Assembly: GCA_019096195.1 (NCBI GenBank)
Contig: JAGTXK010000239.1
Coordinates: 558,001 to 622,000, forward strand
Origin: Boletus sp. NGJ
Lineage: Eukaryota > Basidiomycota > Agaricomycetes > Boletales > Boletaceae
DNA length: 64,000 nucleotides
Reading direction: 5' to 3'
The notes under the pieces are model-generated. The model saw only the letters and a list, made by a program, of their open reading frames with translations, was not told the origin of the DNA and did no database searches. Made by a program: the position numbers and the translations under genes. This document shows, piece by piece, positions 9,959-21,460 of the stretch. Position 1 is the first letter of the stretch. Every line of letters starts with the position of its first letter.

Positions 9959-11224
9959 ATGGACCTCGAAGCTCAGCATATTCAACAAGAATGCTGTCGC
10001 CGCCTCATCGTCCTTGTGTCACTTCTAATCACTCAGGTAGCCTACTACTACAATCTATTGTTCCTGACACCTGCAAGTCCAATCCCACATCACACGTCAA
10101 TTCTGACAGGAGAAGGTTGGATAATCAAGCTCCTAAATGGGCATCCTGAACGTATACGCACATGTCTGGGAGTTGGACATGTTGTGTTTGATCGCCTCAT
10201 TCAAGTACTGATGCACAATGGGGTTACCCGCTCACGGAGTGGATTGTCAGTTGAGGAACAACTCAGCATCTTCTTGTATACATGTGTTACGGGACTGTCG
10301 TCTCAACAGGTTGCTGAGAGGTTTCAACATTCATCTGGTACGATCAATAAGTCAGTATCACTCATAATTGTGCATGGTTTCCACCACTTGCATTATCTAA
10401 TATTTCGCAAGGCATTTTAAATGAATGCTAGATTTTTTTGCAGGCACACCATTCTATCACTCACAGGTTAAATTCCTGACAGCAAATACTCCAATCTCAT
10501 CCATAATCACTGACGACCCACGGTTTCACTTTTTTGGTGATTGTATTGGAGCTGTTGATGGTATGCACATCCGTGTGTTCACTGCTGTTGACGACCAGCC
10601 CTATATGCGCAACCGGAAAGGATATCTCTCACAGAATTATCTATTCATCTGCGACTTTGACTTCTATTTCATATATGCGCTCACTGGTGGGGATGGATCG
10701 GCTGCAGACGTAACTTTATGGAACAATGCACACACCAAGGATTTACAGATTCCACGCAGCAAATACCTCCTGGCCGATGCGGGCTTTGGGACATCAGACA
10801 CACTCATGGTTCCATATCATGGTGTCTGGTATCATCTCAAAGAATGGTGTCAAGCACATTTGAGGTATGTTGCTAAGTCTATTCTATGGACGCCACTACA
10901 GTAACTTGAATAACTACATCTAGACCTCAGAATTGTGAGGAGCTTTTCAATCTATGACACACAGCACTTTGTAACGTTATTGAGCGCATATTTGGTGTTC
11001 TAAAGCGCAAATTCCATGCCCTTCAAACCCCTCTTGAATATAATATGCATGTTCAAGCCAAACTCCCACTTGCGCTATGTGTGCTTCACAATTTTATTCG
11101 CCGATATGATCCAGAGGATTTTTTTGATCCGGAACTTTCAGAATCGGATTTTCCAGCAGATGGAGGAGATGAAGAACTCAGAGTACTTGGTGATGGGCCG
11201 GCAGATGTGGTAGAACAAAGGTGA
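9959..11224 (+). pseudogene. PIF/Harbinger DDE transposase with in-frame stop
   Basis: Starts MDLEAQHIQQECCRRL at 9959. A helical N-terminal domain with GLSVEEQLSIFLY and SSQQVAERFQHSSGTI precedes the DDE_4-type nuclease: first Asp in GAVDGMHIRV (about 10545), Asp in KYLLADAGFG (about 10780), and Glu in NVIERIFGVLKRKFHAL (about 10980), followed by LPLALCVLHNFIRRYDP and stop at 11222-11224. An intron near 10340-10441 (exact donor unsure) and one at 10865-10923 (GTATGT to TCTAG) are needed. In the third exon CTA TGA CAC puts a stop at 10955-10957 between FNL and HTAL; relatives usually have Arg there (NLRH), so CGA to TGA is the likely change. The enzyme cuts and joins DNA at TWA sites together with its Myb-like partner. 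Confidence 0.88.
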
Positions 11225-11399
11225 GCTGATGGATGATGCAACACTACCATGCAGGAGATGTGGGCTGATTATTGAGAGAAGCTTGTATGGTGCGGATTGT
11301 GATAGCAATAGAAATGACATTGTCTGTTGCAATACAAACAGTATATTCGCAAAAATAAAAAATGCGGCGGTTGAAAAAGTACCATGAAGTAGAAACAAA

Positions 11400-12679
11400 T
11401 CAATTGTTACCAACCTCCATCTCACCCACTTGGTCTGACATTGTCACAGGTTGGTGTCCAAGCTCTGCTAACCTGCACGCCAACCAGTACTTCCTCTCAT
11501 TCACACGAAGCTTGTGGAAAACAATGGCATGATTCAGGTGGTTTGGATCTACAAGATAGTCACTAATGTCAAGTTTCTGAATGGTTGTCAGTTCATCATG
11601 CTCGTTGAGAATCTCCATCGCCATTTCGAGATCATTTGCATGTGTTGTAATACTCTTGGAAATGTCCTTCATCGTGGCTGCCATATCTGCTATAGCAGCA
11701 CCACTTGCTTGCTGTGCTAGAGCAGTCACTGATAATGGTCGAGATTGTTTGCAACTACTGATTTCTGACTCAACAGCAGAAATGGAGTCCAATTTCCTTT
11801 TTGGACGGCTAACACTGGTGAGCAAAGAGGACGTCAAGGACATTGCCGAGATTGATACAAAGCTGGATGGAGCAGAAGGTGGAACAAGATTCGGGTCACC
11901 AGGAATACTGGATGGTGGTGGAGGCATCTGTGAGGCTGCTGGGAACTGCGAATTAGCCATAGAGATTTCGTCTGCCACAGTAGACAATTGATGGAGATTG
12001 AGGGGAGTGGAATCATTGATATTGGTGGCAGGGCCATGATTGGTAGCTTGCGGTCCTCGACAGATATATTTGCCTTGGCTTGCATCAGGCATGAGGCATT
12101 CAACAGCATCAAAATGGATGAAACCCTTTGTTTTGAAGGGTTTCGCAAATTTATGAGACTGTGTGATAAATTAGCAACACTGTCTTGATTGTATATACAA
12201 TACACACCTTGATATATCTACTCCATACATTGTTTTGCACCAGAGTGATGCCAGCACCATCTTTGTCTGAATATGTGAATCCGGAGGCATTCTTAAGAGC
12301 GACAACAGCAAAATAACTATTCCTCATCTACTCCAATTGTTAGTATCAAATTTGAACTTGTTAGTAGCGGATGAAATCTCACCAGCTGGTACCACCTCTC
12401 ACATGTTTCTGTGCTCTTGGCTCCCCCCTTCACAGTCTTAAATTTGGTGTCCATGTGGGATTCAGCCACCACCCATGTCATTTTTTTGTAGTTGCCACCA
12501 TCACCTTGTGGCTGTCCAGTAAGAAAATCGAGTAGTGCCAGTGTTTCCTCATCAGTCCAGTGGGCAGCTTGCTTGTGAGGCTTTGATTGTTGACTACCCT
12601 CACCGCCAAGAGGGTTTATAACGACAGGCTCCTGCGAACACAATGAATGGTTGGATGTTGAGCTTGATCGTCTTGACAT
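11400..12679 (-). CDS. Myb/SANT-like DNA-binding protein of the Harbinger element
   Basis: Three exons (12679-12383, 12327-12208, 12158-11400) give 391 residues with consistent phase. After a Ser-rich leader the Myb/SANT-like fold begins: AAHWTDEETLALLDFL, a polar insert, KKMTWVVAESHM, TCERWYQL, then SYFAVVALKNASGFTY, VQNNVWSRYIK, SHKFAKPFKTKGFIHFDA. The middle is Pro/Ser-rich and the C-terminus helical (LEMAMEILNEHDELT, KLRVNERKYWLACRLAEL). In Harbinger systems this second protein binds DNA near the ends and carries the transposase into the nucleus. Unlike its partner it has no stop or frameshift. It could serve other copies in trans; that is inference. Confidence 0.9.
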
Positions 12680-12729
12680 GGAGATAGAGGACAGGGCTAA
12701 GGGCTTGATGGGTTACCAGGTATGCAGTC

Positions 12730-12844
12730 AGTGTGATCCGGACAATCCCGAGTGGCAGTGTGAGTCACGTTGGCAGTTGCATGTGACAGCACATGACACG
12801 AAGCCGAAAGTTCCGTTTCACCTTTTCATTACTCGAACAAGACC
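12730..12844 (-). repeat. Harbinger right terminal inverted repeat
   Basis: Inverted partner of 9766-9880. It keeps C or G at all six positions where the arms differ, so it looks like the less altered arm. Confidence 0.93.
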
Positions 12845-12976
12845 TAAGGGTACAGGGGAAGTGCGGCGAGTGCCCATGTTCATAGATTCTTGAGCGTGAT
12901 ACATGATTCAGATTCGTACATACTAAGCTATTGATAATATACGTCAATACGATAAGGCGAACATATATCCATAAAA

Positions 12977-14556
12977 TTAACGTCCTGCGCGCACCGTCGG
13001 ACTACCTGGAACCATGATCTCAACTCTTTCTGGTCGGGCGGACGTAACCCCGTAGTCGTCCAGACAGAAACAAAGCTTCTTTGGTGTCGAAGGCTTCGAC
13101 TGAGCGAACAGCTCTTGCAACGACATCATGCAGGACGAAAAGGCAGTCCTATGCCGTATCTTCAACACGTCTCTCAAGGTCGTCTGAGCCTACAGGTGAT
13201 CAACAATGTCGAACTCGGGAGCGCGGACAAACACCTACAAGTTGTTCAGTGATCCAGTCGAGATAAGCAACCAATCGGTGAACATTGTCCAGCGTTATTT
13301 CCAGTCCAGTCACAAACGCTTGCATCCTATCTTCGATAGAGGTGGCATGACGAAGGCCGCTTTTCCACAACCAGATGTTGAACCTTCCCTCGATACTTCC
13401 AGCAGTATGGTAACCCAAAACCAACGGCGAGAGCTGTCGATGAAGTGCATGAAGATGTTGTAACAATCTTCTAACGCGTGGGCGCGCAGCGGAGTACTCC
13501 AACAGGAGGTTTGACGTAGTACGCCAATATATCGCATGCAGATGTGCGTCTTGATGTTCTTCATGTGTCGAGGAACCATATGAAACCACAGGTTCGGAGA
13601 TGAGGTCACCCAACTCATCCAGGGCAAGAGTCAACTTTAGCGAATGTCAACAAATGTGGGTCGTCCAGTCGACGGAAGGAACGTACGCTTCTGCCAATGA
13701 AACTGCCAGACGTGAAGTCGAGGAGAGAATGGTCGAGGAATTCTGTCAGATTTCCCAATGTGTCGGCTTCTTGGACGAGATGAGGTAGTTCACTACGGTT
13801 GTGTCGAACCATGACCTTCGGAATGCTGGAGCTAAGGCGTTATTACTCTAGGCTGTCGTGAGACGACCAAACTAACTTACGTTCCTCGATGTGCCTCGAA
13901 GAAAGCACGAAGGGGTAAACCGAGGCTGATGCTCAGAGATGACAGAGCCTTCGCGTGCTGAATTTGTTCAGAAAGAAATTGTAAAACCGCAACATGCTGA
14001 TCGCTTGGTTCGCACAGTGAAGGATTCACGTGGCAACGCAGAGCCCTGGTGGGGTAGGGAAGGGGACACCGTAGTACTGATATCGAGGGATTTGGTTGTC
14101 GAGGTAGTTCAGATGCATACGAGGACTGGAGAAGGTCGTTCAGCTTCCCCAACAATCCAACAGACGGATAATTACCCATTCAAGAAGTCCCAAGATCAAT
14201 AAACAGAACGTGGCAATCCCCGCGAGAGATTTTGCAAGATCGCAAGCCGAATAAATTAAACTTTCAAAGATGAGGTTGAGCGGGTAAAGGTGAGCGTCAC
14301 GGCAAAATAGTCCCTGTTTGCTGACTTGGTACCTCCGACGGTAAAGACGAGACCCAGATTGATGTCCCGTAGGTGAACTTAGCGTAGATATCTTGCGCTG
14401 AAGGATAGCGACATCAAGAGCCGGCCTGATACCTGTGGAACAATGGGAAATATCGGTGGGTGGTGTAGACGATGTAGGGCTGCTTTCTGGTGAGTTCGAA
14501 GGCGTCGCGAGTGGTCCACGGTGAGGCGTTAATCGGATAGGAGTTCGTGAAGTCAT
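12977..14556 (-). CDS. Uncharacterised fungal one-span membrane protein
   Basis: Five exons (14556-14176, 14143-13881, 13825-13687, 13634-13239, 13189-12977) join in phase to 463 residues. The N-terminus is Pro/Ser/Thr-rich and basic (MTSRTPIRLTPHRGPLATPS). One strong hydrophobic segment follows (SLAGIATFCLLILGLLEW, about residues 110-127). The rest is helical and soluble-looking: ELPHLVQEADTLGNLTEFLD, LTLALDELGDLISEP, RRLLQHLHALHRQLSPL, EDRMQAFVTGLEITLDNVHR, EQLAQTTLRDVLKIR. I do not recognise the family. The first intron is only 32 nt in this model and so is the weakest junction. The layout resembles an organelle-anchored or tail-domain protein such as the vezatin/Inp2 type, but this is only a guess from shape. 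The 3' end is 130 bp from the Harbinger element. Confidence 0.65.
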
Positions 14557-15132
14557 GCCAGTAATTTCGATATTAGGGAGCTTGGTCCAGGCTGGGGATC
14601 AGCATAAAAACTAGTGTAAACCTTTGGGACTGAGCCAGCCAGTCCTTTTGTGGGGATCGTCCTTGTCACAGCACGGCGGTGGTGATCTGGATGCCTATTT
14701 ATGACTCCCATCGAGAATTCACTCGCCCAGATATGCTGGACAAAAGGAATGGCCGGCAAATTCGAGTTACGCTGCCCGCGCATGCGAAAATGGCCCGAAG
14801 TACGTGAGCATGGAGACGCGAAGCGCGTTGGCTGTATGCTTATTGTGAAACCATGGGGATGAGCAACGCGCACTGCGACGAACATTGGTACAGTCATCGT
14901 GCGTTTGAAAAGACAATAGCGCGCAACTTTTCATTACGGCGGCGTCCCATTCAAGTCAAATAAACCCCTGAACGGCGCAATAATGGCAATGAAGACAACT
15001 TTCCAATGCACACCGAGTCAATGCACCCAAAGTTTTTTTTCTTTTCATACAATACCACCAAAGTATATACAGGACAAAAAAAAGGAATACCAGACAGAAG
15101 GGACAGAAGGGAAAACCCAAGGTACCAATTCA
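14557..15132. other. Intergenic upstream of the membrane-protein gene
   Basis: Holds the promoter of the minus-strand membrane-protein gene and the 3' UTR of the GH12 gene. A minus-strand open frame at 14553-14897 has no domain-like pattern and I leave it out. Confidence 0.5.
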
Positions 15133-16145
15133 TCATGCAGTAGCCACGGAGACAGAATAGCTGTTGGTCAGGAGTTCAGCAGAGCCAGTGAAGGGTTCAG
15201 TGCCAGACTCGATTGCCTGGAGGTAGAGGGAGGAAGAGACGCCCTTATTATCCATGAGCCAAACTGATTGCATGTCAGAGCAGTTTACGATATACCCGGC
15301 CGAAAATATCTCACTGAAGAATGTATTCAAGTCGGCGCTGAAGTTATTGATGTCACCATCCTGACTGACGAAAGAGATGGTTTCCCAGTTGCTGTTAGGA
15401 CCCTCCCAGACGTCCCAGGTGTAGCCAGCAAGGGAGACACCAGAAGTCTGGAGAGAGCCGACGGGTTGGACCCTACCATGATGGGTGAGAAAAGTGACGA
15501 GAAAGTGAAAGTTTCATATTATGTTGGCTTACCCGCCAAGACCAGAGAGCCAGATCATAATCTCGTAAGAAGAGGCGGAGGAGGCCTGGGCACCATCAGC
15601 GGTGGTGCCGAACCAGATATCGTAGGAGACATCAGCACGAATGTCAGAAGACTCGGTGACGTATTTCCAGTTCCAGGCGGTGGGTGCGGAGCTGATACCA
15701 CTCAACTAGTATCAGACAAATTAAACTCTGCACCCTCTCTAACAAGTGCGATGAAGAATCACTCACCAACATACCCTTGGCAGTGGTCGACTCAACATTC
15801 GTATCTGCCAACAGTCATAAGCGGTAGTCCACAGATGCTACAAAGAGGTATTACAGGTCTTGACGTCGTTCTCGTTGTCAGCCCAAGTCCAAGTGGTGGA
15901 CCAGGAGATGTCGTTGCCGGACGTGCTGAGCAATGTCGCGGTCTGGTTACCCGTGCCGCTAGCTGCGAAGTGGGCTCATTCAGCTATCACATTCAACTTC
16001 AATCACCGCATTTCTTACCAATACCCCACTGATTGTTGCAGAGCTCGTAGTTTCCTTGGGTCAAGCAGGTGTATTGACCGGTGAGGGTGGTTTGACCCCT
16101 AGCCAAGGCGAAGATACCAGCGACGAAGGTGAGCGAGAGGAACAT
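15133..16145 (-). CDS. GH12 endoglucanase (xyloglucanase/cellulase), secreted
   Basis: Six exons (16145-16019, 15962-15855, 15804-15767, 15705-15533, 15472-15315, 15263-15133) encode 244 residues, the usual GH12 length. A short signal peptide (MFLSLTFVAGIFALARG) precedes the mature start QTTLTGQYTCLTQGNYELCN. Family markers are SYEIMIWLSGLGG with the nucleophile Glu, GYTWDVWEGPNSNWETISFV, and QAIESGTEPFTGSAEL with the acid/base Glu. The last intron (15314-15264) was placed so that NTFFIWLMDNKGVSSS is restored; reading through would insert 17 foreign residues. GH12 enzymes cut internal beta-1,4 bonds of cellulose or xyloglucan in plant walls. No carbohydrate-binding module is present. Confidence 0.92.
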
Positions 16146-16200
16146 TTTGTTCGTTCGACTCTTTGGAGAAACCTGAGACTGACTGTCGTAGTACCGTGCT

Positions 16201-16207
16201 CTTTATA
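16201..16207 (-). promoter_or_regulatory. TATA box of the GH12 gene
   Basis: TATAAAG on the minus strand, 56-62 nt upstream of the GH12 start codon, in the expected place for an inducible secreted-enzyme gene with a short leader. Confidence 0.6.
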
Positions 16208-16873
16208 GGCCCGAAAAAAACCATAGTGACACCTGGAGTACTGTTCTTGCGTTCATCCATGTCGAACACACCGTTTCAAATTGCCGGGGATTTAAAGTTA
16301 TAACGTACCTTTCTCATAGATATTTTATTAATGCCGCTACATGGGCGCGCAGGTCGTCATGTCAGTGGTTTGAACTGGTTTTTGTGTGATGCAACGGCTC
16401 CAACACATTTTATCCGGGGAGCAGGGTTGGTGGTTGGTGGTAACCTTCAGGGCTGCCAATTTTTGGGTCCTCTTCTTCTGCACATCTATGAGTGAAAATT
16501 GTGCACGTTCCACGGGAGGCCCCAAAGGTCAAGTGGCCAGTCGGTCGTCATTTGTGGACATAATTAGTAGCCCCCGACAACGTTCAGAAAAAAGTGCGGC
16601 TGAAGGTAAGCTAAAAACTCTAGCATGAGGAACGGAAAATTCGTCCATTAAACTTCAGGAACCCGCTGTCAGATTGTGCCGTTTGCGACCGAGTGAAATT
16701 GTCGAGGATATGATATACAACTGCCAGTACAACTTGCGTTTCTGTAGTAAATTCCGCCTGCAAATATAATATCGTCGTAGTTGCGTACAGCGTGTCCCTT
16801 AATATCATATATAATTCCTAGAAGACAACAGTGAATAACACTCCGGTGACGTTGGGTGGCCCTACTGGAATAG
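16208..16873. other. Intergenic, GH12 promoter region and hydrolase 3' UTR
   Basis: No coding pattern or repeat seen. The plus-strand frame at 16386-16628 and minus-strand frames at 16337-16902 are short, without motifs and without splice partners. Confidence 0.5.
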
Positions 16874-19800
16874 CTAACTGCAATTCTTCGGCTGCCTCTC
16901 ACGAATTCGGAGAGACGCGAACACGGATCTACTCTTCTTAGTAACCACTCGTCCGCCAGGGGTCTGAGCAGTTTCAGAGACGGAGGCAGGGTGCTCTTTA
17001 GGCGGAGACGTAGTGAGGAAGTTCACGATGACAGGCCAGAGGCTGTTGCTGTTCATGTGAGCTTCGTCTTGTAGAACCGAGTGGTCAGCGATGCGAGCCA
17101 GTCTGCGGGATTCGTCCGTGTCGCGTCTGGAGACAATACTGCTAGGTGGCGGTCGCTCATCTGCCCAAGCCCACCCCCAGGCTCCACTCGACGATTCCAG
17201 CCCATCTCTGAGCACCTGAGACGTCTCCTTTTGCTTTCCTGGTGCTCGCCCGTTCTGCAACCCCTGCAAGTGGGTTAAATTTCTGGTGATGTCCTTTCTT
17301 GCGAGGTCTATATTTCGGTTTCGCTCCTTCTCTATTGTCAACGACTCTTTGGCGTATTTTTGGTCGAAAAAAGCCTTTCCTTCCAGGTACCGACGCACAG
17401 CCCTCTCCGAGAGAACCCCGATGAATGCTGGTGGCACATGCAAAGCATCAAGTTTGTCGGCGGCTTCCAGGGGTCTAATTATGCCTTGAGTCGATACTCT
17501 CTCGCGGATCATGCCTTCCTTCCACGACAAGAGGCCCTGCCAAAATTTAGAATGCAAACACAAGACGTCAGCTTAATTCCACGCACGTCATGGGGTCGCG
17601 CAAATATATGCACGATTCGTGAGACAATACTTACCTCGTCGTTGTAATAAATGCTCGCTTCTCCAGCATAGCGTGCTTCAGTCGTACCCATCATTGACAC
17701 GCGTCGTCGCAATTTACTGGGACTTCCCATGTTTTGGCCGTCCTGGGAGAGCAACAAGCTACCTTCGCCTCGTTTGAGTTGCCGTTCTGAGGTAGACCTT
17801 GACATTGATGATCGTATTGATTTCGTCTGGAAGAAGAACATCGGCAGGGAGAGCGATGGACGCAGACTGGATGGGTGTGGTATATGTACTGGCGTGTCGG
17901 GGGCGCTGTGCGAACCACCCTGGGTGCCTGGCGACTCGCTTACAAGACCACCGGAGAACGGGCGGGAAACTTGCTGGATAGGTGCACCGCTAGGGATATC
18001 CTCGTTCACGGGACTGCTAAGCGAGTGGTGTAGAGCTGGAGCCGAAGCAATCACTTCTGAGGAACTCGGTGTAATTCTCATTGGGTGCAACATTCCTGTA
18101 ATGTGCTTCGTGAAAGTAGCGATAGCACGATAACAGTATTTCGCTGGGGTCGTAAAGGGGAAGAGGACCGGCAAGACGTGCGCGGTATCTATGAGAGGAT
18201 TAGTTCATGTTTGCACTTGTCCATTTGCTGAATGCATACCATCATACACTTGGAGGTGAACCTGCGTAGGCCCATAACGATCTTCTATACCCACCAATGG
18301 TGGATACAGTGAACGGGCCCCATCTCTCAGGGGAAAGTTAGAAGGATCGGCCGCCTTATGCGCTCTTGATGAAAAAAAATGAAGACTCAGTCATTATCCC
18401 CTACCCCTGACGGCAACTATTAACTCACGAGTAGATAATTTCGTCCCTGAGCACCTCCTTGTCACTTGCAATGATGAATAAAGGGGGCAGGCCCCCCAAA
18501 TATGAAAGGGCGGGACTGACAAGAGGATGTCCGAGAAGGCTATTCTGAGTATATAGATGGACCTGCGAGTCGATCTTCAGTTGTTCCCCCGACTTAGTCT
18601 CAAGAGAGATAGTTTGATTCTCCTTTTCGTCAACTGAGGGCAGTGAGGCAGTAGCCCCAACGTCTACAGGCATATCACTTGGAACCGATCTCCCATCGTC
18701 ACCACTGAGGATAAGTTTTGAGCCAGCTAACGCATCCTGCGTAAGTTCCAGAGCAGCTGCTTCACCGGCTCTGTTCCCAGTGACAGTGACGCGGACAATT
18801 TGTCGAATTTTCTGCCGAAGCCCGGTATGTATTTTGCGTGTCATCTCCTCTGACGGCGGGGGCCATAAAGCACTGGGCTTGTGCAGGGACAGCCCATACA
18901 CAGGGATAATATCCTGCGGGCCCCATGAGTTTACACGATAGGATGATAAGACAATCAAAAATCACCGTGACAGTATTAGTGTGAATGCTCGGAAAAGAAT
19001 GTGTTAGATCACACCATGGTGAGATCAGGACACCACCAGCGGGCAGCGGCTGACCAGTGTCGCGCAACACTTGAAGTAAAGCGAGAGTAAGACCACCTCC
19101 CGCAGAATCCCCGGCAACCACGATGTGTGACGGTTTCACGGGTTGATGAGGTGCATCAGGAGGAGGCTTAATCAAATACAGGTCTATGGAATTCTGAGGT
19201 AAGTTCCTGCAGACAAGCTACTCGCACTTACAGGCTGCAACCAGATCCTGAAGTGCACAAGGAAACGGATATTGCGGAGCGAGACGATAGTTGACGGCTG
19301 AAATTGTCCACTTACTATCGTAGCAAACTAATTCCATGGAACACCTACCGAACACTCTACCCTTGATCTTCCTTGCGAGTCGCTGAAGGCAGTATCTGAG
19401 CAGTGGAGTGTATTTAGTACCCGAGTAGAGCAAAATGCGAACAAGCTACCTCTCCTGATCAAGACTCCCGAAGTAATAGCCCCCTCCGTGAGCGTATAAT
19501 ATACAGCGCAAGTCGTCCACGTTCTCGTCGCGGATGTTGCTAGGCTCTGAATTCGAGGAAGGTAGAGCGTCGACCGCGTCCTGCGAGGAATCACTGTTCC
19601 CAGCTTTCGTTTTCCGGGATCCCTTCTGACGTTTTTTGGCTTCTTCCCAGTCTTTCCTAGCGGTCATCCATTCTCCAGCAATCCTGCGGGACCATAAATT
19701 ATGGCTTAAATATCTCGGGTCTGACTCACCCGGTGACGCCACGCACTTGCCACCATTTGGTACCGCCAACAAGAAGAGACGTATGCTCCTCGCCCCCAAG

Positions 19801-20231
19801 AGCCTGGATGAGCAATGTAGCCGCCTCATCACAACAGGACATCGGCACAGTGACCCGCACGACATGGACCCAAGGAGGAGATGGAGTCCCGGTATTAGAA
19901 AACGCTTGGAGTTCTTCGACTGAATGGCTATAACCAATGAAATGCTAATCTTGCGAGAAGTTGCAAAGGTTAGTCACTCACTGGGTCGCAACGTCAAAGA
20001 ATCTCTGTGGATGCTGGATTAAGAACACTCTGAAGATGTGCACATGGCGAGACGTGCCTTGGCTATGTTAAACGCCTCATCGTAGAGGAGTTCGTCTTGT
20101 CGAAGTTGAGTGAATGGGATATCATCTCCTGCCTTTTCTTTCTTCACACAATCAAAGTAATGCTTAAGGAGAGTGCCTAAAGCGACTGGACCAATCTTCA
20201 GGCCGACTGTGCGAGCAAGAGAATTGGGCAT
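16874..20231 (-). CDS. Large HSL-type alpha/beta hydrolase (lipase/esterase)
   Basis: A many-exon gene of roughly 950-1,000 residues. It starts [20 protein letters not shown] with a hydrophobic stretch that may bind lipid droplets or membranes. The catalytic core has the oxyanion motif [22 protein letters not shown], the nucleophile elbow [16 protein letters not shown], the Asp in [14 protein letters not shown] and the His in [14 protein letters not shown], the order of the hormone-sensitive-lipase family. A long insert (about 130 residues, from [16 protein letters not shown] to [12 protein letters not shown]) separates nucleophile and Asp. The C-terminus is a Ser/Pro-rich, probably disordered tail with coiled-coil-like [20 protein letters not shown]. 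Early exons are 20231-20058, 20004-19982 and 19927-19730; intron 1 has a GC donor (AAG followed by GCACGT). It is divergent from the PARG gene, with 309 bp between ATGs. Confidence 0.85.
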
Positions 20232-20540
20232 CTGAGGAAGGTGGAATCTGGGTTATGATGGCTACCGGCTGATACGAGTCAGAACCAGAGTTTGCATGAG
20301 AATTGAAAGACGCAGGTAGAAACGCAATTCCGTCGAGTTAAGGTCAAACCGGGAGTGGGGCACTTAAGCGGTCAACTGCACTGCCAATGAATCAGGACAT
20401 GGCAGTCTATTCTTTGAACGGACTCCAACTATCTTTCGTGTCGTACATTATTGAGAGTCCGACAGACGCACGTGACAGATATTTGCACTCCGCTTATCTT
20501 ATCATACAAACCTTCGCTCTCATTGTTTCACTCAAAAGAC

Positions 20541-21460
20541 ATGAATGCACTGTCGAAAACCGAATCAACCCGTCAATAAGCACGACAACCTCACAAACAT
20601 CGCAGATACAACCCTGAAAGCTATCGAAGCAGGCTCCATCACCTTTGCTAACAGTTATCTTGACTTGGCCGCAAAAGTCAGGTTCTCCAATCACAACACA
20701 CGCTATTATCCACCCAACGACACCTCTGCTTCTAGATGGACTTTGGATGTACCCAAGTTACCCTCAACCAAGACCCAGGTCTCAATTTTAGAGATCCCGA
20801 CACTCGCTGGCGCTCGTCTCTTATATGACACCCTGTCTAGCTCGACTAGCTTTGGCAGAATTGCAGTGCTCAATTTTGCCTCAGCTACTCGTCCAGGTGG
20901 TGGCTTTCTCGGTGGTGCTCAAGCACAGGAAGAATCCATCGCACGATCCTCCACTCTGTACCCTTCCCTCATGACAAACACAGCCCAAGAGTTCTATAAA
21001 TTGCATCTCCGTGACCGGCGCGGTGGATTTTACCACCATGCGATGATATACTCCCCCTCCGTTTGTCATATTTCGAAATGATGCTGGAGAGTGGGTCACC
21101 CCTTTCGAAGTTGATGTCCTCACTTGCGCTGCGGTCAATGCGAACGACGTCCGGAACAAAAATGGTACACACGCAGACCATGCCAAAGTCGAGAGTACAA
21201 TAGAGTCGACGATGAAGGAGAGGATGGGCAGGATATTGTCATTGATGGAACAACAAGGGGCAAAGAGTCTCGTTTTGGGAAGTTTTGGTACAGGAGTCTT
21301 TCGGAACAGCGTAAAGATGGTGGCCAGGATTTGGGCAGACCTGCTGACGAGCAAGGGTGCGAGATACCGGTCCTCCTTTGATCACGTCGTGTTTGCAATT
21401 CTCGGAACGAGCACGTTCACCACGTTCAAGCATGCGTTTGAGAACCCGACTAGCACCTAG
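20541..21460 (+). CDS. Microbial-type poly(ADP-ribose) glycohydrolase, with an apparent frameshift
   Basis: Exon 1 (20541-20571) starts MNALSKTEST; the intron ends at 20605. The second exon has the mPARG signature NFASATRPGGGFLGGAQAQEE (GGG, seven residues, QEE), which forms the ADP-ribose site, followed by SIARSSTLYPSL and YHHAMIYSPSV. There the frame breaks: VIFRNDAGEWVTPFEVDVL, KGARYRSSFDHVVFAIL and TFTTFKHAFENP continue in another frame to the stop at 21458-21460. Exon 2 is 855 nt, one more than the phase allows. The extra base is most likely one T in GTTTGTC (21061-21067), since relatives read SPxVxVFR. No GT-AG intron can explain it. It is either a dead allele or a sequencing error. The family removes poly(ADP-ribose) chains. 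Confidence 0.85.

Larger units (their letters stand above)
9766..12844. mobile_element. PIF/Harbinger DNA transposon, complete 3,079 bp
   Basis: The ends are 115-bp inverted repeats starting GGTCTTGTT(T/C)GAGTAATG, flanked by the 3-bp duplication TAA (9763-9765 and 12845-12847), the TWA target typical of PIF/Harbinger. Inside are the two genes known for this superfamily: a DDE transposase on the plus strand and a Myb/SANT-like protein on the minus strand, convergent with about 175 bp between them. Both ends, duplication and gene pair are present, so the element is structurally whole; the transposase gene has a stop codon and is therefore probably not autonomous in this copy. Confidence 0.95.

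Noticed and set aside
14553-14897. 114-codon minus-strand frame upstream of the membrane-protein gene
   Set aside because: Overlaps the promoter and start region of that gene, lacks domain pattern and any splice link to it.
21061-21070. An intron as explanation for the PARG frame break
   Set aside because: No GT...AG pair of at least 40 nt near the break keeps both conserved blocks; one extra T explains it fully.
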